The position numbers and the translations under genes were made by a program. Shown here piece after piece: positions 1 to 7,791 of a stretch of 19,178 nt of DNA. How positions within the stretch are numbered: the stretch's first letter is position 1; each line of letters begins with the position of its first letter. The notes under the pieces were generated by a model that saw only the letters and a program-made list of their open reading frames with translations, made no database searches and was not told the DNA's origin. Source of the DNA: Micrococcaceae bacterium UBA6021 (GTDB taxonomy: Bacteria; Actinomycetota; Actinomycetes; Actinomycetales; Micrococcaceae); NCBI GenBank assembly GCA_002427975.1, contig DIZT01000216.1:16208-35385 (forward strand), in the 5' to 3' direction.

Positions 1-159
1 CGCCAGGACGAGATCGGCACCCCGTTCTGCATCACCGTGGACTTCGACACCCTCGAGGATCAGGCCGTGACCATCCGTGAACGCGACACGATGAGCCAGG
101 AACGCGTGTCGCTGGACAAGGTGGAAGGCTACCTGGCCGCCCGCCTGATCGGCGCCTGA
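1..159 (+). CDS. glyS: Glycyl-tRNA synthetase, C-terminal fragment (5' end outside window)
   Basis: The frame is open from base 1 and gives 52 residues ending LIGA before TGA at 157-159. The stretch with [14 protein letters not shown], then [13 protein letters not shown], then a closing helix is the end of the class IIa anticodon-binding domain of the single-chain (eukaryote/actinobacterial-type) glycyl-tRNA synthetase. The enzyme charges tRNA-Gly with glycine in the cytoplasm. Only the tail is visible, so the catalytic domain cannot be checked. Only two bases separate its stop from the next start, so the downstream acetyltransferase is probably co-transcribed. Threonyl- and prolyl-tRNA synthetases share this fold, but the RDTM-x-Q-x-R pattern favours GlyRS. 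Confidence 0.85.
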   Translation, partial: RQDEIGTPFCITVDFDTLEDQAVTIRERDTMSQERVSLDKVEGYLAARLIGA

Positions 160-161
160 GC

Positions 162-1190
162 ATGGCCATCGAATACCGCGAATGGCGGGAGGGCGATGAC
201 CTGACGCTCCTGGAAATCTGGGGCGGTCCGGAAACGTATCAGGCCGGTCAGTTCCGTGCTGCGCTGGCCGTCTCCTCTGCCGGCACTGACGGCGCGCCGT
301 GGCGCCGCACCATCGTGGCCGAGGACGTCATTGACGGCATCGGCATTCCGGTGGCGGCGGGCGTGGTCTACGAAGCATCGCTGCACCCGGAGAGGCTCTG
401 GACCTACATCGAGGTGGCACGCGATCACCGCCGCGCCGGCATCGGTGCCACGCTCCTGACCATGCTGCGCCGCGAAGCCGGGCAGGCGCCGTCGGGCGTT
501 GCCAAGCTGCGCGCGAAGGTGCAGCCGGGCACTCCGGGGGCCGCGTTCGCCGGGGCGTTCGGGCTCGCGCCGATCCAGCGTTCCCGGCTGGTGGTGGTGG
601 AGCCGGGCGCCCTGAAGCTGCCGGTGTTCCCCGCGAAGGACGACGGCGGCGGGTTGGCCAACGACGAAAACGCCGGTTCCGACGTCGTGATGGACCTCGC
701 GACCGGCTCCATCGAGCTCACCGACGTAGTGGGGCGCTACTACACGTCCATCCACGGCTGGGATTCGCCGGGCGTCCTGTCGGTGGGGCAGGTGCAGAAG
801 CTGTTCCTGGATGACCTCACCGGGGCCCACGGTGCGATTGTGCTGCGCGCCGAGCCGGAATCCGCCTTTGGCTCCGGGGTTGCCCCCAGCAAGAAGGGCC
901 GGATCCGCGCCTTTGCAGTGAGCTATGCGGAGGCAGCCCAGGACCCGGCGGCGGACGCGTCCGTCCGGGGCGCGAAGGCCACGGATGTTTTTGTAGGCCA
1001 CGAACCCGGGCTGGAAGCGAACGACGCCGCAGCCGCGGTCCGTGACCTGCTCTCGCTTCTCGCGTACCAGCACCCGGTCATGCTGGAACTGGACGATTCG
1101 ATGACAGCGCTGCGCGCCGCCGTCGAGCCTTTGCTGGAATCCGGCAAGGCGCGCCAGGCCGGTGCCGAAACGCTGATCGTCTCGGACTGA
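162..1190 (+). CDS. GNAT family N-acetyltransferase, two-domain
   Basis: A 342-residue protein. Residues 1 to about 170 form a GNAT fold. The acetyl-CoA pyrophosphate-binding motif is visible at residues 90-95 (RRAGIG) after the strand TYIEVARDH, followed by a helix with ATLLTMLRREAG. The C-terminal half (about 180-342) looks like a second, degenerate GNAT-like domain without a clear motif A. It should transfer an acetyl group from acetyl-CoA to an amine; the substrate cannot be told. The ATG at 162 follows the glyS stop by two bases, so translation is probably coupled. Codon usage matches the neighbours. Family assignment is firm, function open. Confidence 0.85.
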   Translation: MAIEYREWREGDDLTLLEIWGGPETYQAGQFRAALAVSSAGTDGAPWRRTIVAEDVIDGIGIPVAAGVVYEASLHPERLWTYIEVARDHRRAGIGATLLTMLRREAGQAPSGVAKLRAKVQPGTPGAAFAGAFGLAPIQRSRLVVVEPGALKLPVFPAKDDGGGLANDENAGSDVVMDLATGSIELTDVVGRYYTSIHGWDSPGVLSVGQVQKLFLDDLTGAHGAIVLRAEPESAFGSGVAPSKKGRIRAFAVSYAEAAQDPAADASVRGAKATDVFVGHEPGLEANDAAAAVRDLLSLLAYQHPVMLELDDSMTALRAAVEPLLESGKARQAGAETLIVSD

Positions 1191-1203
1191 CCCCGTCACC
1201 CAA

Positions 1204-1259
1204 CTGACTCGCAGTTAACGCTCCCAAAACGCGAAATGACGACGTTAAGTGCGAGTCAG
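1204..1259. repeat. Intergenic palindromic element with 17-bp arms
   Basis: The left arm CTGACTCGCAGTTAACG (1204-1220) and the right arm CGTTAAGTGCGAGTCAG (1243-1259) are inverted repeats with one mismatch in 17, separated by 22 bases. It lies between the convergent GNAT gene and the DUF1295 remnant. There is no T-run on either side, so it is not a classic intrinsic terminator. It resembles a dispersed REP-type palindromic unit of Arthrobacter-like genomes, which is impression rather than a search result. Confidence 0.6.
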
Positions 1260-1269
1260 ATGGGGGATG

Positions 1270-1676
1270 TTACCGGCGTTTGGGCGGCCACGGGATAAAG
1301 CCACTTGTTGCTTCAACATAGTGCCGGTAGCCAGGCCGGCCGGACATCGCCTTTTCCGTCAAAGGCATTCCAGTCTTCCCGGCCAGCGTCCACACCATCA
1401 ATGCCGGTGACAGGATGGTCAGGACGCCCGGCCACGAGTCTGCGGCGATGAGGAACAGCCCCGTCCAGATGGCCGCATCGCCGGGTGTCATCGCCCAATC
1501 CGGCCGACAGGAACCAGGACACTACTGCCACGGCGACGAAGTCGGGGCCCCAGGCGACGTCCATCACCGAGTGCCGGCCCTGCCGGACGGCCACACCAAA
1601 CGTCAGCGCCAGGACTGCCAAGACTGCCAGTGCTGTCCAGGGCAGCGAACCGCAAACTCCCGCCAGGGAAAAGCAC
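1270..1676 (-). pseudogene. DUF1295 family membrane protein, internal deletion plus frameshift
   Basis: On the minus strand one frame (down from about 1670) encodes a DUF1295 N-terminus: SLPWTALAVLAVLALTF, then RQGRHSVMDVAWG, then FVAVAVVSWF. Near 1490 the homology jumps to another frame and to the C-terminal part of the family: WTGLFLIAADSWPG, LTILSPALMVWTL, KTGMPLTEKAMSGRPGY, ending FIPWPPKRR. Family members are roughly 250-270 residues; here about 150 or more middle residues are missing and the two ends are out of frame. DUF1295 proteins resemble isoprenylcysteine methyltransferase/steroid 5-alpha-reductase membrane enzymes. It follows the hydrolase stop immediately, so it was probably the second gene of that transcript. 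Confidence 0.75.
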
Positions 1677-2417
1677 TCACAAGGTGACCTCGGTGGAGGA
1701 CTCGGGCACCAGTTCAGCCAGCGTGCGCGACGCCGGGTGCGTGATGCCGGTGCGCTCGGCGAAAGCCTTCATGACGAAACCGGTGGCCAGCGCGTGCCAG
1801 AGCCGGCCGCGGCGGACCATAAAGTGCCCGGCACCGCGCAGCAAAACGTACTGCATGGACGCTGCTGCACCCGCGGCGCGGCGCGCGAACTTCAAGGATT
1901 CGGACCGGCTGGTCATGTGGTCTCCGATGCCGTGCACAATCAGGACCTTGCGCCCGGTGACCGGGGTGGCGGGCGTCTCCGGGCCGAGCCACGGGGCGAG
2001 CGCCACGACGGCGTCCACCTGCGGATCGCCGGCGGCACTCACGGCGGTGAGGCCGCCCATGGAGTGCCCCACCAGATACACGGGAACCCCGGGGTGCTGA
2101 TCGCTGATTTGCGCCAGGGCCCACCGGGCATCCTGCAGCGGGGACATGTCCGGTCCGTTCCAGCCACGCACGCTGTTCCGCAGCGACCACACCGCCAGCC
2201 CGTGCTCCTTTCCGGCACGGTGCAGGTGACGGGCGAACGTGACCATGCGCAGCGGGCTCAGGTGGCGGGCCGACACGGGCTGATAGCTGTGTGCCTTGCC
2301 GCCGTGCAGCACCAGCGCCACTGCCCGCGTGGGGCCGGAGGACTGCAGCACGCTGAGGGCCGCCTCCCGCCTCGCAACAGGTTCATTGGTATGGAATTCA
2401 GTCCTGCGGTCCGTCAC
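1677..2417 (-). CDS. Alpha/beta hydrolase
   Basis: A 246-residue protein read from GTG at 2417. This start is chosen because GGGAGGAA lies 6-8 bases upstream; the open frame continues to 2621, but that extension is low in recognisable sequence. The hydrolase fold is clear: oxyanion HGG at residues 38-40, nucleophile elbow GHSMG with Ser119, likely acid Asp166 in HGIGDH and catalytic His198 in GAGHF. No signal peptide or membrane segment is seen, so it is probably a cytoplasmic serine esterase or lipase-like enzyme. The substrate is unknown. It is transcribed divergently from the YibE/F gene. Confidence 0.85.
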   Translation of the reverse strand: MTDRRTEFHTNEPVARREAALSVLQSSGPTRAVALVLHGGKAHSYQPVSARHLSPLRMVTFARHLHRAGKEHGLAVWSLRNSVRGWNGPDMSPLQDARWALAQISDQHPGVPVYLVGHSMGGLTAVSAAGDPQVDAVVALAPWLGPETPATPVTGRKVLIVHGIGDHMTSRSESLKFARRAAGAAASMQYVLLRGAGHFMVRRGRLWHALATGFVMKAFAERTGITHPASRTLAELVPESSTEVTL

Positions 2418-2443
2418 GCGTGGTTCCTCCCGGTTCCTGCCAT

Positions 2444-2473
2444 TTACCAACCCTAAGGCGCCAGACGTAGAGT
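2444..2473 (+). promoter_or_regulatory. Candidate promoter for the YibE/F gene
   Basis: TTACCA (2444-2449) and TAGAGT (2468-2473) are separated by 18 bases and could be -35 and -10 elements. They place a start about 20 bases before the ATG at 2498, with a weak TGAGG ribosome site between. The match is modest and rests on position. Confidence 0.3.
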
Positions 2474-2497
2474 TCAAGGTATGAGGTTCAACTGCTG

Positions 2498-3898
2498 ATG
2501 GGCTCCGGTCACACCCACGTTTCAACAGATCATTCGGAACCGACGGCCCAGGCGATTGCCGTTCGTCGGAAGGCGAACCGCATCCTCGCCGCTGTGCTGG
2601 TGCCGCTGACGCTCCTGACACTGGCGGGCATGGCCATGCTGTGGCCGTCCGGGTCCAAGGATGGCATCTCCCTCGCCAGCCCTTATTCGGCAGCGCCCGG
2701 CGTTACGTTCGATACCGGCAAGATCCAGAGCGTCGTCGAAGAAAGCTGCATGCAGGGCTCCACAGCCGCAGGCCCGTCCTCAGACACCACCGGCCAGCCT
2801 GCCCCCGCAGGCACCGGGTGCATGTTCGCTTTTACGGAACCGGACCAGGGCGGCAGCCCCGTCAAAGTAGTGATCAACCCGGACGTGGCAAAATCCCATG
2901 GCGTTAAGCCCGGCGACCAGATCAGGTACCTGAACCTTTCCAACGCCCAGGGAGCCGCGGCGTCGCAGGGGTCCCCGGCCTACATCTTCGTTGACTTCGT
3001 CCGGACCCTGCCCATTGTGATGCTGGCGCTTCTCTACGCCCTGGTGGTCATCGTGGTGGCGCGCTGGCGCGGACTGCGGGCACTCCTGGGGCTGGTGGGC
3101 GCGTATTTCGTCCTTGCCGGCTTTATGCTGCCCGGGCTGGTGGAGGGAAAACCTCCGCTGCTGCTGGCGCTGGTGGGGTCAACAGTGATCATGATCGGGG
3201 TCCTGTACTTTGCCCACGGCTTCTCCGCACGGACATCCACGGCGCTGCTGGGCACCATGTTCGGCCTGGCCATCACCGCGCTCCTGGCCGCGTGGGCCAC
3301 CGACGCCGCAAACCTGGCCGGGGTGGGCAGTCATGACGCCACCACCCTGATCAATACCTCGGCCAACATCTCCATTTCCGGGGTGATCCTGTGCGGACTG
3401 ATCATCTCGGGACTCGGCGTCCTGAACGATGTCACCATCACGCAATCGTCCGCGGTCTGGGAACTATACGAGCTGGCCCCCGGCACCAGCGCCCGCAAGC
3501 TCTTCACCTCCGCCATGCGGATCGGCCGGGACCACATCGCCTCCACGGTTTACACCATCGCGTTCGCCTACGCCGGCGCAGCCCTGCCCATCCTGATCAT
3601 TGTGATGCTGTACAACCGGCCGCTGGGGGACACCCTGACCAGCGCGGAGCTTTCCGAAGAGGTCATCCGGACGCTCGTCGGCTCGATTGGCCTGGTCCTC
3701 GCCATCCCCGTGACCACCCTGATCGCGGTACTGGTGGTCAAAGCCACCGGTGTGCAGACGGCCGGCCAGATGCCGCCGGATATGCCCGGGATGGAACGTG
3801 GCGTTAACCCGGACGACGTCGGCGATACCGGCGCGCTCGCGGCCGCCGCGGCGGTGACTGCCGAGACCCGGCGGGGACGCCGCGCGGACCGCGGCTGA
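2498..3898 (+). CDS. YibE/F family integral membrane protein
   Basis: 466 residues. A cytoplasmic N-terminus of about 27 residues is followed by a membrane segment (28-49). A soluble, probably extracytoplasmic domain (about 50-165) has two cysteines, Cys84 and Cys108, that could form a disulfide. About seven further membrane segments lie near 169-189, 195-211, 219-238, 248-268, 292-308, 349-371 and 392-415. The conserved YibE/F core is visible as LGVLNDVTITQSSAVWEL (307-324). The tail from about 425 is soluble and charged. Family members are predicted transporters or permeases; the substrate is not known. It starts a co-directional run with dusB and dgt. Confidence 0.85.
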   Translation: MGSGHTHVSTDHSEPTAQAIAVRRKANRILAAVLVPLTLLTLAGMAMLWPSGSKDGISLASPYSAAPGVTFDTGKIQSVVEESCMQGSTAAGPSSDTTGQPAPAGTGCMFAFTEPDQGGSPVKVVINPDVAKSHGVKPGDQIRYLNLSNAQGAAASQGSPAYIFVDFVRTLPIVMLALLYALVVIVVARWRGLRALLGLVGAYFVLAGFMLPGLVEGKPPLLLALVGSTVIMIGVLYFAHGFSARTSTALLGTMFGLAITALLAAWATDAANLAGVGSHDATTLINTSANISISGVILCGLIISGLGVLNDVTITQSSAVWELYELAPGTSARKLFTSAMRIGRDHIASTVYTIAFAYAGAALPILIIVMLYNRPLGDTLTSAELSEEVIRTLVGSIGLVLAIPVTTLIAVLVVKATGVQTAGQMPPDMPGMERGVNPDDVGDTGALAAAAAVTAETRRGRRADRG

Positions 3899-3940
3899 GC
3901 CCGCACCAGCCGGGCGGCGCCCCGATTTGCCCGGCTTTGC

Positions 3941-3955
3941 GACAATGGACAGGTG
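3941..3955 (+). promoter_or_regulatory. Candidate -10 box for leaderless dusB transcript
   Basis: GACAAT at 3941-3946 is followed by exactly six bases and then the GTG start at 3953. A transcript started at normal distance would begin at or next to the start codon. No credible Shine-Dalgarno sequence precedes this GTG, which fits a leaderless mRNA. No good -35 is seen. Confidence 0.35.
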
Positions 3956-5131
3956 ACTGTTGTAGCAACGCCTCCTGCCCCCAAGCTGGAACTCCCGCCC
4001 CTGAAGCTGGGCCCCATCACGGTGGATACCCCCGTGATCCTGGCCCCGATGGCGGGCATCACCAACTCCGCCTTCCGCAGGCTCTGCCGAGAATACGGCG
4101 GCGGCCTGTACGTGGCGGAGATGGTGACCTCGCGTGCCCTGGTGGAGCGCACGCCGGAGTCCCTGCGCATCATCTCGCACGACGACGACGAAAAAGTCCG
4201 CTCCGTCCAGCTGTACGGAGTGGATCCGGTGACCGTGGGCCAGGCAGTGCGCATGCTGGTGGAAGAGGACCGTGCGGACCACATTGACCTGAACTTCGGC
4301 TGCCCCGTTCCCAAGGTGACCCGGCGCGGCGGTGGCTCAGCCCTGCCCTGGAAGATCGACCTCTTCACCTCGATCGTCCAGACCGCGGTCAAAGAGGCGT
4401 CCAAGGGCAATGTCCCGCTCACCATCAAGATGCGCAAGGGCATCGACGATGACCACCTGACGTACCTCGACGCCGGCCGGATCGCCCGCGATGCCGGGGT
4501 CGCCGCCGTCGCGCTTCACGGCCGCACCGCGGCGCAGTTCTACTCAGGCCAGGCGGACTGGAGCGCCATCGCCCGTCTCCGCGAAGCCCTGCCGGATGTT
4601 CCCGTCCTGGGCAACGGCGACATCTGGTCCGCGGAGGACGCTGTCCGCATGGTCCGCGAAACCGGCGTGGACGGCGTGGTGGTGGGGCGCGGCTGCCAGG
4701 GCCGCCCGTGGCTGTTCGGTGACCTGATGGCGGCCTTCGAAGGAAGCGAGACGCGCTACAAGCCGGACGTGCGCAAGGTGGCCGACAGTATCTACCGGCA
4801 CGCCGAACTGATGGTCGAAACCTTCGGCGATGAGGGCAAGGCCCTGCGGGAGATCCGGAAGCACATCGCCTGGTACTTCAAGGGCTACGTGGTGGGCGGC
4901 GAACTGCGGACCAAACTGGCACTGGTGACCAGCCTCGAAATCCTCCGCCAGACCCTGGACCAGCTGGACCTTGATTCGCCGTACCCCGGCGTGGATGCCG
5001 AAGGCCCGCGCGGCAGGGCCGGATCGCCCAAGAAGCCGGCGCTGCCCAAGGACTGGCTGGAATCCCGCGCCCTGAACGCCGCGCAGTCCCAGGACATCTC
5101 TGCCGCGGAGCTGGATGTTTCCGGTGGCTGA
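3953..5131 (+). CDS. dusB: tRNA-dihydrouridine synthase, DusB-like
   Basis: 392 residues from GTG. This FMN enzyme uses NAD(P)H to reduce specific uridines in tRNA D-loops to dihydrouridine. The whole family signature is present: APMAGITNSAFRRLC (31-45), AEMVTSRAL (55-63), QLYGVDP (86-92), NFGCPVPKV with catalytic Cys117, TIKMRKG, HGRTAAQFYSG, GNGDIWS and the phosphate-binding VVGRGCQGRPWLF. The C-terminal helical tRNA-binding domain ends in a lower-complexity tail. The gene overlaps the start of dgt by 8-17 bases, so the two are translationally coupled. The candidate -10 just upstream suggests a leaderless message. Confidence 0.93.
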   Translation: MTVVATPPAPKLELPPLKLGPITVDTPVILAPMAGITNSAFRRLCREYGGGLYVAEMVTSRALVERTPESLRIISHDDDEKVRSVQLYGVDPVTVGQAVRMLVEEDRADHIDLNFGCPVPKVTRRGGGSALPWKIDLFTSIVQTAVKEASKGNVPLTIKMRKGIDDDHLTYLDAGRIARDAGVAAVALHGRTAAQFYSGQADWSAIARLREALPDVPVLGNGDIWSAEDAVRMVRETGVDGVVVGRGCQGRPWLFGDLMAAFEGSETRYKPDVRKVADSIYRHAELMVETFGDEGKALREIRKHIAWYFKGYVVGGELRTKLALVTSLEILRQTLDQLDLDSPYPGVDAEGPRGRAGSPKKPALPKDWLESRALNAAQSQDISAAELDVSGG

Positions 5132-6413
5132 GACGCGCACCACGGCACAGGCCCTGCCGGGCTACGAACCCCACGATTCCGCCCGCTGGGTGGAGGAGCC
5201 GCCAAAAAACAACTACCGCTCCGATTTTGAGCGGGACCGTGCCCGGGTGCTGCACTCCTCGGCCCTGCGCCGGCTCGGCGCCAAAACGCAGGTCGTTGCG
5301 CCCGACACGGACGACTTCGTCCGCACCCGCCTGACTCACAGCCTCGAGGTCGCCCAGGTGGGCCGGGAACTGGGCCGCGCCCTGGGCTGCGACCCGGATG
5401 TGGTGGACACCGCGTGCCTGAGCCATGACCTGGGGCACCCGCCGTTCGGCCACAACGGCGAGTCCGCCCTGAACGAAATGGCACATGCCATTGGCGGTTT
5501 CGAAGGCAACGCCCAGACCCTCCGGCTCCTCACCCGGCTCGAACCCAAGGTCCTGACCACCGACGGGCGCCCGGCCGGACTGAACCTCACGCGTGCCAGC
5601 CTGGACGCGGCGTCGAAATATCCGTGGTCCGCGCTGGACGCACCGGTGATCCACGGGCAGCGAACCAGCAAGTTCGGCGCCTACGAGGACGATCTGCCCA
5701 TCTTCAACTGGATCAGGGAAGGCGCACAGGTGCGCCGCTCCTGCCTGGAGGCGCAGGTCATGGACCTCGCCGACGACATTTCGTATTCCGTGCACGACGT
5801 CGAGGACGCGATCGTGGCCGGGCACTTCCAGCTGCGCTGGATGGACAACCCGGACCACCGTGCCCGTGTTGTGGGCTACGCCAAGCAGTGGTACCTCCCG
5901 CACAACGACCCCGCCGCCATCGACGCTGCCCTGGCCCGCTTGGAAGCCACCGACGTGTGGGTCCGCGAGGCCGATGGCAGCCGGAAATCCATGGCTGCCC
6001 TGAAAAACATGACCAGCCAGCTGATCGGCCGGTTCTGCCAGAGCGCACTGGAAACCACGCGCGCCGTCTACGGCCCGGAAAACCTCACCCGGTACAGCGC
6101 CGAACTGACGGTCCCGGACGAGACGGTGATGGAGATCGCGGTCATGAAGGGCCTGGCCACCACGTTTGTGATGACCACCGAACACCGCCAGCCCATCTAC
6201 GAGCGCCAGCGCGAAGTGCTGCACGCCCTGGTCACGGCCCTGAACGCCACGGGGGACCGCCACCTGGAGCCGATGTTCGCGGCTGATTGGCGGGACGCGC
6301 CCGACGACGGCGCCCGGCTGCGGGTGGTCATCGACCAGGTGGCGTCGCTGACAGACGGCTCGGCGCTGGCCATGTACGAACGGCTCGTGGGGAGCCTGCC
6401 GTCGCTCTGGTGA
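5115..6413 (+). CDS. dgt: Deoxyguanosinetriphosphate triphosphohydrolase-like protein (HD domain)
   Basis: 432 residues. It hydrolyses dNTPs, classically dGTP, to deoxynucleoside and triphosphate. The HD metal site is visible: His75 in RLTHSLEVAQ, His104-Asp105 in CLSHDLGHPPFGHNGE, and the late aspartate in MDLADDISYS (about 220). NNYRSDFERDRARVLHSSALRRL is the usual N-terminal substrate region. Two starts are possible: ATG at 5115, overlapping dusB by 17 bases, or in-frame GTG at 5124, overlapping by 8. The shorter product would lose only three residues. In related actinobacteria dgt is normally followed directly by dnaG; here a five-gene block lies between. Confidence 0.93.
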   Translation: MFPVAETRTTAQALPGYEPHDSARWVEEPPKNNYRSDFERDRARVLHSSALRRLGAKTQVVAPDTDDFVRTRLTHSLEVAQVGRELGRALGCDPDVVDTACLSHDLGHPPFGHNGESALNEMAHAIGGFEGNAQTLRLLTRLEPKVLTTDGRPAGLNLTRASLDAASKYPWSALDAPVIHGQRTSKFGAYEDDLPIFNWIREGAQVRRSCLEAQVMDLADDISYSVHDVEDAIVAGHFQLRWMDNPDHRARVVGYAKQWYLPHNDPAAIDAALARLEATDVWVREADGSRKSMAALKNMTSQLIGRFCQSALETTRAVYGPENLTRYSAELTVPDETVMEIAVMKGLATTFVMTTEHRQPIYERQREVLHALVTALNATGDRHLEPMFAADWRDAPDDGARLRVVIDQVASLTDGSALAMYERLVGSLPSLW

Positions 6414-6437
6414 CGGCGGGCATCCCATACACAGCTG

Positions 6438-6448
6438 GTTCTAAGAAC
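6438..6448. promoter_or_regulatory. Small palindrome upstream of the redox block
   Basis: GTTCTAAGAAC is a perfect inverted repeat with 4-bp arms and a 3-base centre, in the 96-base gap between dgt and the first redox gene. Its position 60 bases before the ATG at 6510 would suit an operator, but a repeat this short can occur by chance. Confidence 0.25.
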
Positions 6449-6509
6449 TTACACAGGAACGGCGAGGAGTATGGAAGGGCGGGCACACCACCGAGGAGGA
6501 GAGCCGGTC

Positions 6510-6806
6510 ATGAGTATTCGTAACAGGGGCAACCGCCTGGCCAGCGGCATCACGGTGGGCGTCAGCGTAGCCAGTCTCGCAACCGCCGGTGTTGCCGCCG
6601 CCGCCGTGTATTCCTCCACGCCGTCAGTGGTTGCCAAAGCCGGCACCACCACGTCCGGGTCCTCGACATCCGGAAGCTCCTCCACCGACGGGTCCACGGG
6701 CAGCGCCCCGGACACCAGCGCGCGGCATTCGCGGAGTTACAGCGGCACCAGCCCGGTCCAGCCAGGCAATGGCAGCGTCACCCACGGCAGGTCGTCGGGG
6801 TCCTGA
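6510..6806 (+). CDS. Small Ser/Gly/Thr-rich membrane or secreted protein
   Basis: 98 residues from ATG 6510, chosen because a strong GAGGAGGAG ribosome site lies about 8 bases upstream; an ATG at 6471 has no such site. A basic N-terminus (SIRNRGNR) precedes a hydrophobic segment of about residues 13-33 that ends in Ala repeats. From residue 38 to the end it is Ser, Gly and Thr rich, without a recognisable domain. The hydrophobic segment could be a signal peptide or an anchor. It is one base from the FMN transferase gene, so it belongs to the same operon. The canonical ApbE target (DGxxGAT-like) is absent. In other genomes an FMN-binding protein often sits here, so this may be a shortened relative or a linker protein; that is inference. 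Confidence 0.7.
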   Translation: MSIRNRGNRLASGITVGVSVASLATAGVAAAAVYSSTPSVVAKAGTTTSGSSTSGSSSTDGSTGSAPDTSARHSRSYSGTSPVQPGNGSVTHGRSSGS

Positions 6807-6807
6807 C

Positions 6808-7791
6808 ATGGAAGCCCATTCCCGCTGGACTGTGTGGGGGCTGGAGGCTTCCCTTGCTGTCACCGACCACACCATGCTTCCGGAAGCCGAAGCGGCCGTA
6901 CGTGCCGTCGTGGCGGACGTGGACCTTGCCTGCAGCCGCTTCCGCGCCGATTCGGAACTCATGATGCTCCAACCCGCCATGGCGGGGGGAGTTACCGTCA
7001 GCGGGATGCTCCGGCATCTGATGGAACGTGCCCTGCATGCGGCGCGGCTGACCGATGGCGACGTCGATCCGAGCCTGGGTGCCGACCTGGACGCCCTGGG
7101 GTACCGCCGGGGCATCATCAGCGTGCCTGTGCCGTCGGGCAGTCCCCCCACCCCGGCGACGCCTGACGGTGCCGGGCCGGCTGCACCGCAAGCGGTTCCC
7201 CGGGTTCCCGGTTGGTCACGCATCACTCTTGACGGACAGACGCTGACGGTCCCCAGGGACCTCCGCCTGGACCTGGGCGCAACTGCCAAGGCCGTCGCGG
7301 CGGATCTTGCCGCTGCCAGGGTGCATGCCCGCCTGGGCTGCGGGGTGCTCGTCAGCCTCGGCGGAGACCTGGCGACCGCCGGACCCGGTCCCGCGGCCTC
7401 CGCAAGGCCGGGACCATGGCAGGTCCTGGTCCAGGATCTTCCGGCGGACCCGAGCCAGCGCATCGCACTGGAACCCGGATTCGCGCTTGCCACGTCCAGC
7501 ACGCAGAAGAGGCGCTGGACGCATGACGGGGCCGATGTCCACCACATCCTTGATCCCCGCTTCGGCCGCCCTGCCGAGGCCCTATGGCGGTCGGTCACGG
7601 TGGCGGCGCCCACGTGCCTGGAAGCCAACGCGTTCAGCACCGCGGCCGTGGTCCGCGGCCTGGCAGCGTTCGAATGGTTCAGGTCTGAAGGTATCCCTGC
7701 CCGATTCGTGGACCGGCAGGGACGGACCGCGGCAACCGGAGGCTGGCCGGCCGATAGCCGCAACGCAGAGGCTGTCGTCTCCCATGGATGA
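6808..7791 (+). CDS. apbE: FAD:protein FMN transferase (ApbE family)
   Basis: 327 residues from ATG 6808, one base after the previous stop. ApbE enzymes cut FAD and attach FMN covalently to a Thr/Ser of extracytoplasmic or membrane redox proteins. Family landmarks: DVDPSLGADLDALGY (85-99), RLDLGATAKAVAADLA (153-168), LVSLGGDLAT (181-190), ALATSSTQKRRW (227-238), HHILDPRFGRPA (245-256) and LEANAFSTAAVVRG (271-284), where many homologues have Asp instead of Asn274 in the Mg site. A Pro/Ala-rich insertion lies near 110-135. No signal peptide is seen. It overlaps the next gene by eight bases. Confidence 0.88.
   Translation: MEAHSRWTVWGLEASLAVTDHTMLPEAEAAVRAVVADVDLACSRFRADSELMMLQPAMAGGVTVSGMLRHLMERALHAARLTDGDVDPSLGADLDALGYRRGIISVPVPSGSPPTPATPDGAGPAAPQAVPRVPGWSRITLDGQTLTVPRDLRLDLGATAKAVAADLAAARVHARLGCGVLVSLGGDLATAGPGPAASARPGPWQVLVQDLPADPSQRIALEPGFALATSSTQKRRWTHDGADVHHILDPRFGRPAEALWRSVTVAAPTCLEANAFSTAAVVRGLAAFEWFRSEGIPARFVDRQGRTAATGGWPADSRNAEAVVSHG

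Noticed and set aside
129..1199. 356-residue minus frame opposite the GNAT gene
   Set aside because: No motif is present, and the plus-strand gene has a clear acetyl-CoA motif and tight coupling to glyS.
1485..2456. 323-residue plus frame across the DUF1295 remnant and hydrolase
   Set aside because: It lies antisense to a hydrolase with a full catalytic triad, and no homology is seen.
4878..6428. 516-residue open frame on minus, opposite dusB/dgt
   Set aside because: It is antisense to two clear enzymes and has no family features. Long spurious frames are expected at this GC content.
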